NCBI GenBank assembly: GCA_964649825.1
Contig: CAZYQW010000096.1
Location: 1 to 64,000 of the forward strand
DNA: 64,000 nucleotides
Direction of reading: 5' to 3'
DNA from: CAZYQW01 sp964649825
Lineage (GTDB): Bacteria > Planctomycetota > B15-G4 > JADJEK01
The notes below the pieces were generated by a model, which ran no database searches, had not been told where the DNA came from, and saw only the letters and a list, made by a program, of their open reading frames with translations. Made by a program: the position numbers and the translations under genes. The stretch's first letter is position 1. The number at the start of each line of letters is the position of its first letter. This document shows positions 44,354 through 51,512 of the stretch, piece by piece.

Positions 44354-46615
44354 ATGGCGAGTTGCCCGGCGGATCGAGTTCTGGAACGGTATCTCGGCGG
44401 TCTCGCCACGGCCGAGGAGACGGCGGACGTCGTGTCCCACCTCGATCGATGCTCCACCTGTCAGACGCGGGTCGACGACGCGATGCTCGACGACGTGCGG
44501 CGCGTCTTCGCTCGCCTGCCGAACGCGGGCAGCCTCGACGCTCTCGCGGGCGAGGCGTCCGGTCTCTCGCGCTACCGAATCAAAGGCAAGCTCGGGGAGG
44601 GCGGAATGGGAGTCGTCCACGAGGCCGAGCAACGGGGGACGCGCCGGCGCGTCGCTCTGAAGGTCATGCGGCAGGGGCTCTGCTCGCCGCGGAGCATCCG
44701 GCGGTTCGAGCGGGAAGCCGAGCTGCTCGCCCGTCTCGACCATCCGGGGATCGCACGCATCTTCGAGGCGGACACCTTCGAGAGCGGCGACGGCCGACTG
44801 CCGTTCTTCGCGATGGAGCTCGTCGAGGGGCGGCCGCCGCGGGAGTACGCGGAGGAGCGCGGGCTCGGCGTCTCGGAGCGGCTGCGGCTCTTCCAGCGGA
44901 TCTGCGATGCCGTCGAGCACGCGCACCGCGCCGGCGTGCTGCACCGCGATCTCAAGCCGGGCAACATCCTCGTCGGCCGGGACGGGCAGCCGAAGGTCCT
45001 CGACTTCGGCGTCGCCTGCACACTCGAGGCGGACGTACGAAACGCGACCCTCGAGAGCGAGGCGGGGGGATTCGTAGGGACGCTCCCGTTCATGAGCCCG
45101 GAGCAGCTCGCAAGTCGCGACGGCGACGCGGACGTCCGCTCCGACGTCCACGCGCTCGGCGTCCTCTTGTTCCAGCTCCTCTCCGGGCGGCTGCCCCACG
45201 ACGTAGCGGGGCGACCGGTCGCGGAGGCGGTGAGGATCCTGTCCGAGGAGGAGCCGGAACGCCTCGGCGCGGTCGACGCGCGTTTCGCCGGCGAGCTCGA
45301 GACGATCTGCGGAAAGGCGCTCGCGCGCGATCGGGCCGAGCGCTACCCCTCGGTCGCCGCCCTCTCGGAGGACGTCGAGCGACACCTGACGCACCGACCG
45401 ATCGTCGCGCGCCGGCCGGGGCCGTTGACCCGCGCCGCGAAGTTCTCGCGTCGCCATCGCGCCCTCGTCGTCGCGGCGTCGGTCGCGTTCGCCTCCCTCG
45501 CGGGCGGTCTCGCGGCGAGCCTGACGCAGACGATCCGCGCGCGGCAGGCCGAGGCGGCGGCCGCGGACGAGGCGCGCGTCGCGAAGGCGGTCAACGACTT
45601 CCTGCAGGAGGTCCTGATGCAGGCGAGCCCGCGCGTGTCGACGCGTGTCGAGCCGACGATCGGGGAGGTGCTCGAGGAAGCGGCCACGAGGATCGAGGAC
45701 TACACCGACGTCGATCCGGTCGTCGAGGCCGCGATTCGGCACACGCTCGGCCGGGTCATGACCGACCTGGGCCGCTTCGACGAGGCGCGACGTCACCTCG
45801 AGCGCGCGCTCGAGATCCGTCGCGAGCACGTCGGCGAACGCAGCGATGGAGTCGCCGGAGTCCTGAACGAGCTCGGTCGAGTGGCGCTCAAGACGATGGA
45901 TCTGGAGGAGGCCGAGCGCCTCGCCGAGGCGGGACTGGCGCTGCGGCGCGACCTGGGCGCGGAAGTCCACCCCAAGCTGCTCGGCAGCAGCCTGAACAAC
46001 CTCGGCTTCATCCGCCTGCAGCGGGGGCGGCCGGGGGAGGCCGTGCCTCTGTTCGAGGAGGCCGTCCGGGTCTTCGAGCGCGGAGGGCCTCGGGCACGGC
46101 CGCACCTCCGGACCGCGCGCCAGCTCCTCGCCCTCGCCTACCACGAGCTCGGGCGAAGCACCGAGGCGGAAGCGACCTACCGGGCCGCGATCGAGGAGAT
46201 CCGCGCCGAGTCCGGGCCCGACGGTCCCGAGCTGGCGACGGCGCGGTCGAACTTCGCATCGATCCTGGTCGAACGCGACGACCCGGCCGCGCTGGCGGAG
46301 GCCGCGCTCCTCCTCGACCAGTCGTTGGCCTCGACCGTGACGCGGTACGGCGAGGAGCATCCGGCGATCATCGGACCGCGATTCCTGCTCGGCCGCCTCG
46401 AAGCGCAGCGGGGCGCGCACGAGCGCGCGGTGGTCGAGTTCGAGAAGGCTCTCGCGTTGGTCCGGCGGCACATGGGGCCGGCGGCGGTGGCGCGGCATCT
46501 CGCGGGTGCCGCGAGCGCGCTTCAACGGGCCGGCGTGCGGGAGCCGGCCGACGCCTGGCTCGCGGAGGCGCGAGCGCTCACGGATCGCGGCGCCGAGGCG
46601 CCCCCGCCCGACTGA
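44354..46615 (+). CDS. Membrane Ser/Thr kinase with N-terminal anti-sigma-like zinc motif and TPR tail
   Basis: 753 residues. The ATG at 44354 follows ggaggtgagagg, which picks it over earlier in-frame ATGs. The first 40 residues contain H29xxxC33xxC36 (HLDRCSTC), the zinc-finger signature of anti-sigma factors (zf-HC2 type). A complete Hanks kinase follows: GKLGEGGMGVVHEAE (79), VLHRDLKPGNILV (near 200), LDFGVACTLE and GTLPFMSPEQL. A transmembrane helix (about 375-392) leads to TPR-like repeats such as LGRFDEARRHLERALEIRRE and AVPLFEEAVRVFERGG. Placement directly after an ECF sigma gene suggests that the finger binds the sigma factor and the kinase controls release, which is inference. Confidence 0.9.
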   Translation: MASCPADRVLERYLGGLATAEETADVVSHLDRCSTCQTRVDDAMLDDVRRVFARLPNAGSLDALAGEASGLSRYRIKGKLGEGGMGVVHEAEQRGTRRRVALKVMRQGLCSPRSIRRFEREAELLARLDHPGIARIFEADTFESGDGRLPFFAMELVEGRPPREYAEERGLGVSERLRLFQRICDAVEHAHRAGVLHRDLKPGNILVGRDGQPKVLDFGVACTLEADVRNATLESEAGGFVGTLPFMSPEQLASRDGDADVRSDVHALGVLLFQLLSGRLPHDVAGRPVAEAVRILSEEEPERLGAVDARFAGELETICGKALARDRAERYPSVAALSEDVERHLTHRPIVARRPGPLTRAAKFSRRHRALVVAASVAFASLAGGLAASLTQTIRARQAEAAAADEARVAKAVNDFLQEVLMQASPRVSTRVEPTIGEVLEEAATRIEDYTDVDPVVEAAIRHTLGRVMTDLGRFDEARRHLERALEIRREHVGERSDGVAGVLNELGRVALKTMDLEEAERLAEAGLALRRDLGAEVHPKLLGSSLNNLGFIRLQRGRPGEAVPLFEEAVRVFERGGPRARPHLRTARQLLALAYHELGRSTEAEATYRAAIEEIRAESGPDGPELATARSNFASILVERDDPAALAEAALLLDQSLASTVTRYGEEHPAIIGPRFLLGRLEAQRGAHERAVVEFEKALALVRRHMGPAAVARHLAGAASALQRAGVREPADAWLAEARALTDRGAEAPPPD

Positions 46616-46929
46616 CCCGTACGTCCGCCGATGAACTTCGTCTCCGGACGATCGCGCGGGAGCGGCGGTTCGAAGGTCGATCTCGCGAGCAGGACCTGCC
46701 GCTCTCATCCGCATCACGAGGCTTCCGGCCACGATGCACGAGGCGACGGTCGCCGGGTTCGGTACGGGCCGCGGGAGCTGCGGCCCCGTCGTCGAATTCG
46801 CCGTTCACCGAACGCTTGTTCCAGGTCTAGACTGGGCTTCGCAGAGAATGTCGTAGACGAGCTGGACTTCGACCTCGGTGGGGATCCGATGCGATGCCTC
46901 GCCGAGCGAATCGATCTGGACTGTCGTTG
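46616..46929. other. Intergenic region, no gene supported
   Basis: About 310 nt between the kinase and sulfatase-like genes. A plus-strand frame of 99 codons is open, but its Arg-rich translation has no recognisable feature and it lacks a clear ribosome site, so it is not called. No hairpin terminator was obvious. Confidence 0.45.
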
Positions 46930-48342
46930 ATGAAGCATCTTCCGCTGCTCGTTCTCCCGATCGCGCTCTTGCCGGCGTGCTCCCGCGAGGAATCCGAGCC
47001 CGCCCGAGTCGCGAAGGCGAGGAACCTCCTGCTCATCACCGTCGACACGCTGCGCGCGGACCACGTCGGCTGCTACGGCGGCCGTGAGGGGGTGACGCCG
47101 ATCATCGATGCGCTCGCGCAGGAGGGAGCGCTGTTCGAGGAGGCGCATGCGCCGATGGGGATGACGCTCGCGTGCATGACGTCGATGTTCACGTCGAAGT
47201 ACCCCGACGAGACGGGCGTGACGAACAACATGCAGAAGCTCAGCCCGGACGAGTACACGCTGGCGGAGCGGCTCCGCGCGGCCGGCTTCCGGACGCGCGG
47301 CTTCACCGCGAACGGCGTCTTGCAGCCGGGAAAGTCCGACATCGAACAGGGCTTCGACGCACATCGCCGCATCCAAAGCGAGGGCCAGCTCACGGCCGAG
47401 GCGGCCCAGATCCTGATCCACGACTTCGGCAACGTGGACGGGACCCGGGACTTCCTCTGGCTGCACTACATGGATCCTCACCAGCCGTACGATCGCCGCG
47501 AGCCGTACGCGACGGAGTTCGACCCGGACTACGACGGACCGTTCGACGCGGCCGAGGAAACGCTGCAGCGCATCTTCATCGAGAGGATCGACATCTCGCC
47601 CCGCGACCTCGAGCACATCGCCGCCGTCTACGACAGCCAAGTCCGCATGATCGACATCTACGTCCGCTCGATCCTGTCCGCCCTTGCGCAGAGCGGCAAG
47701 TCCGACGAGACGCTGGTTGTCTTCACCGCCGATCACGGCGAGGACCTGTACGACCACAACCACTACTTCTATCACGCCAACTCGATCTACCGGTCCGTGA
47801 CGCACGTGCCGTTGATCTTCCGCCAGAAGGGCGCGATTCCGTCGAACGTGCGCGTGCCGGGGCTCGTCGAGCACGTCGACGTCATGCCGACGATACTGTC
47901 GCATTTGGGACTCGACCCGACCGAAGGAACGTCCGCGACGCGCCCGCGCGGCGTCGACCTCGGCCCGTCCATGCACGGCGAGCCGCTCCAGAAGACGTTC
48001 GTCTTCAGCCAGGTCTTCGCGCAGATCTACGGCGTTCGCAGCCGAGAATGGCTCTACGTGCGCAACCCCGACGGTTTCATCCCGCGCTCGATCCCCGAGG
48101 AGGGGGAGTACCTGATCAGCGCGATCGAGCTGTACGCCTTGCGCGACGACGGGCGCGAGCAGACGAACGTCGCCGCTCGACACCCGGCTCTCGTGGCGAA
48201 GCTCGACCGCGTCCTGGAACAGTGGCGCGAACGCCTCGTGATCGGCGCGAGCGAGGAGTTCGATATGACCGACGAAGAGCTGCGCGAGTTCGAGGAGCTC
48301 GGATACGTCGGTTCGCGAAAGCCGAAGCCGCCCCCGCGCTGA
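46930..48342 (+). CDS. Sulfatase/alkaline-phosphatase-superfamily lipoprotein
   Basis: 470 residues from the ATG at 46930 (MKHLPLLVLPIALLPACSRE), giving a lipoprotein signal with Cys in LLPAC; an in-frame ATG at 46894 is less likely. Catalytic-domain motifs are LLITVDTLRADHVGCYGG (metal Asp), MTLACMTSMFTSKYPDETG, WLHYMDPHQPYD and FTADHGEDLYDHNHYF (metal Asp-His). The nucleophile region again shows Thr (MTLA) rather than the sulfatase C/S-x-P-S-R, and the following P-S-H is replaced by A-C-M, so formylglycine sulfatase activity is doubtful. C-terminus EELGYVGSR resembles the other superfamily member at 25808. It might modify surface polymers. Confidence 0.87.
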   Translation: MKHLPLLVLPIALLPACSREESEPARVAKARNLLLITVDTLRADHVGCYGGREGVTPIIDALAQEGALFEEAHAPMGMTLACMTSMFTSKYPDETGVTNNMQKLSPDEYTLAERLRAAGFRTRGFTANGVLQPGKSDIEQGFDAHRRIQSEGQLTAEAAQILIHDFGNVDGTRDFLWLHYMDPHQPYDRREPYATEFDPDYDGPFDAAEETLQRIFIERIDISPRDLEHIAAVYDSQVRMIDIYVRSILSALAQSGKSDETLVVFTADHGEDLYDHNHYFYHANSIYRSVTHVPLIFRQKGAIPSNVRVPGLVEHVDVMPTILSHLGLDPTEGTSATRPRGVDLGPSMHGEPLQKTFVFSQVFAQIYGVRSREWLYVRNPDGFIPRSIPEEGEYLISAIELYALRDDGREQTNVAARHPALVAKLDRVLEQWRERLVIGASEEFDMTDEELREFEELGYVGSRKPKPPPR

Positions 48343-48352
48343 CCGTACGGCG

Positions 48353-49990
48353 CTACTCCACTCGGATGCGAAGCGGATTCGTCGACGCGACGCCGAACGG
48401 CGCGTTCGGGTCGGCCACCAGCACCTGGAGGTAGGCGTCCGCCGGCGGAGTTCCCGGCGGTACCAGTGCCGGCACCGAGATCGAACCCTGTCCCGCGCCC
48501 GCACCGGGCAGCGTGATCCCGGCCGCGATCGGCGCGAGCGGCGCAATCTGCAGCGCGCAGGTGCCGGCGATGAGCGCCGTTCCGTCGCCCAGCCCGACGA
48601 GGAAGAGCGCGAATGCTCCGCCGAGCGCCTGCTTAACGTCGATCACGACGGTGCCGCCCGCCTGTGAGCAACCGCTCGCCGAGAGCGCCGGAACGATCCC
48701 GCCCGTCCCGGCGCACCCGCCGCCGTACGGGAGCGTGTATCCGTCGCACGCGCTGCGGTACGCGCGAACGTCGGTCCCCACTCCGCAGACGATCAGCGTA
48801 CCGTCCTTGCCGAGCACTGGCCCACCGACGTTGACGTTCGCGATCGGAGTGCTCCAAAGGAGCTTCAGCTCGGGCGTGAACACGTCGAGGCGACCCTGTC
48901 CGAATCCGCCGTTCGTGACGAACAGCTTGCCCGACGCATCGATCGCCATGCGCGGCTGGGCGGGGAAGTCGAACGCGTACGGCGGCGAGCGGTCGACGAC
49001 GGCCCCGTTCGACGGGTCGAGTCGGAGGATCTTCAGGTCGGAGTCGTAGCTGTAGACCGATCCGTCGGGACCGACCGCGAACGACGCGAACGGCACGTAG
49101 CCGATCGGCCGTGACCACTTCATGACGAGCGACGTGCCGGTGTCGGTGAACGCGACGAGGACGTCGGTGACCGGGTTGTTCTGCGTCCGCGGCGCGTACA
49201 CCGTCCCGTCGGGTCCGACGAACGGCGCCACTTGCTGCGCGAAGCCCTGCGTGATCGGGTTCGAGGAGTACAGCTTCTGACCGGTGCCGACGTCGAACAC
49301 CGTGATCTTCGGGCCGCCCGACGTCGTCGCCGCCTCGAACGCATAGGCGTGGTTCCCGAACACCGCCGCGTCGCAGCCGCCGCTGGTCGGGCAGGTCCGC
49401 GGCGTGCTCCAGACCGTTTGCCCGTTCGTCCGATCGATGCGCAGCAGGACGGTCTGGCCGTTGACGCGGCCCGTGGTGATCGGATCGCCGTTCGGCGCGT
49501 ACGCGACGCTCTCCGTCGTTGTCTCGATGATCAGATCCTGCGACTGCCAGAGGATCGCGCCGTTCGCGGGGCTCAGAGCGTAGAGGTACTCGGCGTTCGT
49601 GTTGCCCGAGCGCGTCGCGTAGACCTGGTTGTCCCGGAACCCCGTGACGCGGCTGCGCCATGAGTCGGGGAAGTTCATCGGGAGCTGCACTTGCCACTGG
49701 ATCGCGCCGGTGTCGATGTCATGCGCAACGATCCAGGTGCCCGTCGGGATCGTGAACGACGTGATCCGGTTCACGATCACCAGGCCGCCGTCGGCGACCC
49801 CTTGCTGCGCCACGATCCCCGGCAGGCTTCCTTGCCAGAGGAGGTTCGGCCCCGTGGGACCGATCTCGGCCGACCGACCGTTTCGAGCCGAGTTGCCGCC
49901 GACGGCGACGTTCCACTGCGCCGCGGCGGAACGAACGAGTCCCAGTGCGGTCGTGGCGATGAATGCGACGAGTGCGATGCGGTTGCGCAT
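48353..49990 (-). CDS. Secreted PQQ-type beta-propeller protein with shared C-terminal domain
   Basis: 545 residues, signal peptide ALVAFIATTALGLVRSAAAQ. The ATG follows cggagaaca. Propeller blades carry motifs such as WIVAHDIDTGAIQWQVQL, EYLYALSPANGAILWQSQ and LLRIDRTNGQTVWSTPR, typical of PQQ-like or quinoprotein-type repeats, here probably structural because no other dehydrogenase features are seen. The last 130 residues (from CDGYTLPYGGGCAGTGG) form the shared domain. It converges on the sulfatase-like gene with 10 nt between stops. Confidence 0.85.
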   Translation of the reverse strand: MRNRIALVAFIATTALGLVRSAAAQWNVAVGGNSARNGRSAEIGPTGPNLLWQGSLPGIVAQQGVADGGLVIVNRITSFTIPTGTWIVAHDIDTGAIQWQVQLPMNFPDSWRSRVTGFRDNQVYATRSGNTNAEYLYALSPANGAILWQSQDLIIETTTESVAYAPNGDPITTGRVNGQTVLLRIDRTNGQTVWSTPRTCPTSGGCDAAVFGNHAYAFEAATTSGGPKITVFDVGTGQKLYSSNPITQGFAQQVAPFVGPDGTVYAPRTQNNPVTDVLVAFTDTGTSLVMKWSRPIGYVPFASFAVGPDGSVYSYDSDLKILRLDPSNGAVVDRSPPYAFDFPAQPRMAIDASGKLFVTNGGFGQGRLDVFTPELKLLWSTPIANVNVGGPVLGKDGTLIVCGVGTDVRAYRSACDGYTLPYGGGCAGTGGIVPALSASGCSQAGGTVVIDVKQALGGAFALFLVGLGDGTALIAGTCALQIAPLAPIAAGITLPGAGAGQGSISVPALVPPGTPPADAYLQVLVADPNAPFGVASTNPLRIRVE

Positions 49991-50045
49991 GGTGTTCTCC
50001 GGCCCACCATCGTAATCGCGGCCGCCGACGTCCGATGACCGAAGG

Positions 50046-51068
50046 TCAGGAGGAGATTCCGCGCAACCCGTTGCTCGCGGCGTAGCCGACGGGGCCCGTC
50101 GGATCCGGGATCCAGAACTGGAGGAAGATCGCCGTGCCGGCGGGAACGGCGGGCGGCCATGTGAACGGGAGCGTCGTCGATCCGGCCGCGCCGGTGGCGA
50201 GGGGCACGAGGAGCAGCGGCGATGGCACGAGGGTCCCGCCGAAGAGCGGCAGGTCGACCTGCGAGAGACCGACGATCAACGTCGCCGCCGAGGACGGCGC
50301 GGCGTCGGTCAGTGCGACGTGATTGGAGGAGCCGGGCGACAGCGGGCCGCCGCCGACCAGCCGCGGCGATCCGGCGACACCCGCGGTCGCGTGACCGAGG
50401 TCGGTCCACGCCGCGATGTCGACTGCGTCGAGCCGCACGTCGTCGAAGTTCACCTCGAGCCCCGGCGCCGCGTTCCGATTGACGAGCCGGATGCCGAGCG
50501 GCTGTCCCGCGAGCGCATGAGCCGCGCCGATCTCGACCTCGATCGGCGTTTCGAGGAATCGTCCCTCGCCGGGAAGGAGCGAACCGGGGTCGGACGCGAT
50601 CACGGTGCCGCCGGCGAGCAAGTCGACTCGGTAGCCGGGAAAGCCGGTGAACTGGAAGGCGTCGTGGGGTGGGTTCGGGTCGTTCGCGATGTTGCCGACG
50701 TTCACCCGGAGCGTGTAGCGCGTCGACGTTTGGAGCGCGTCGGAGAGCGTCTGGAGCAGTCCGGCCTCCTGGTTGGCGAAATGCGCCTGGTTGGCCGGGT
50801 CATCCAGCAAGAACACGACGCCGACGTTGCTCCCGTCGGGCGGCGGCTGGTCGTACAGCGTCGTCGTCGCCGGGTGAAGGACGCCGATCGTTCGAAACCC
50901 GAAGTCCAGGGTGCCGTACGGCGACCACGCGGGAGGCGGCGCGCTCGTCGCGAACGTGCCGGGTGCGACCTGTGGCGACTCGAAGCCGGGATTCACGACG
51001 GTGAGGGGGGTGGCGTGGGCCAGGACTTCGAAGAGGATCACGAGGGAGAGCACGCTCGACGGTCTCAT
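50046..51068 (-). CDS. Secreted protein with NPGFE-type domain and a divergent shared C-terminal domain
   Basis: 340 residues from the ATG at 51068 with signal peptide RPSSVLSLVILFEVLAHA. The start of the mature protein, TVVNPGFESPQVAPGTFA, matches beta-sandwich domains common at the N-terminus of exported proteins with sorting tails. Residues about 30-215 form this domain. The C-terminal 120 residues lack the GCxGxGG Cys pair but keep the pattern LIVGLSQVDLPLFGGTLV and FLQFWIPDPTGPVGYAASNG, so they appear to be a divergent copy of the shared domain. No enzyme motif. It follows the propeller gene on the same strand. Confidence 0.75.
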   Translation of the reverse strand: MRPSSVLSLVILFEVLAHATPLTVVNPGFESPQVAPGTFATSAPPPAWSPYGTLDFGFRTIGVLHPATTTLYDQPPPDGSNVGVVFLLDDPANQAHFANQEAGLLQTLSDALQTSTRYTLRVNVGNIANDPNPPHDAFQFTGFPGYRVDLLAGGTVIASDPGSLLPGEGRFLETPIEVEIGAAHALAGQPLGIRLVNRNAAPGLEVNFDDVRLDAVDIAAWTDLGHATAGVAGSPRLVGGGPLSPGSSNHVALTDAAPSSAATLIVGLSQVDLPLFGGTLVPSPLLLVPLATGAAGSTTLPFTWPPAVPAGTAIFLQFWIPDPTGPVGYAASNGLRGISS

Positions 51069-51181
51069 GAACGGGGATGCTACCTCACGAGGCGAGAGTC
51101 GGCAAACGTGGGCGACGGCGGCGCCCCGTCGATGGAGTCTGGCGTCGCGCATCGATAGACTCCGAGCACGGAGTGCCCACT

Positions 51182-51508
51182 GTGAACCTCTTCCCGTTCC
51201 TCTCGTTCAGCGTCGTCTTCTGCGCGCTCGTCATGGTCGTGAACAGCCAGGGTTCGCGTGCGAACAAGGTCGCGCCGACCGTGCTGATCGCGGCCGAGGT
51301 CTACCTCCTTCTGCTGCACGAGGGGATCTTCGACGCCCCGTTCGGCTACGAGGGCACGTTCCGCACGGCCGGCTGCGCGATCGTCGCGGTCGCGGCGCTC
51401 GTCGACTTCCTGCGCCTGCAGGAGAAGTCGTTCGCGCTCCTCGCCGTCTACGCCGGGCTCGTTCAGCTTCTCGTCTCGCTCGGCGTAGTGGAGGGCGTGT
51501 CGCTCTGA
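51182..51508 (+). CDS. Small polytopic membrane protein
   Basis: 108 residues from the GTG at 51182 (preceded by ggagtgccc); the longer frame upstream has no start with a better context. Four hydrophobic segments are visible: LFPFLSFSVVFCALVMVV, VAPTVLIAAEVYLLLLH, TAGCAIVAVAALVDFL and ALLAVYAGLVQLLVSLG. Charged residues lie only between segments. The fold and function are not recognised. Stop codons of this gene and the convergent helicase gene are 4 nt apart. It may act as a small helper in the envelope, but nothing in the sequence proves that. Confidence 0.68.
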   Translation: MNLFPFLSFSVVFCALVMVVNSQGSRANKVAPTVLIAAEVYLLLLHEGIFDAPFGYEGTFRTAGCAIVAVAALVDFLRLQEKSFALLAVYAGLVQLLVSLGVVEGVSL

Positions 51509-51512
51509 GCGG

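Noticed and set aside
46631..46930. 99-codon frame between kinase and sulfatase-like gene
   Set aside because: No clear ribosome site, no recognisable feature, and typical shadow-frame composition.
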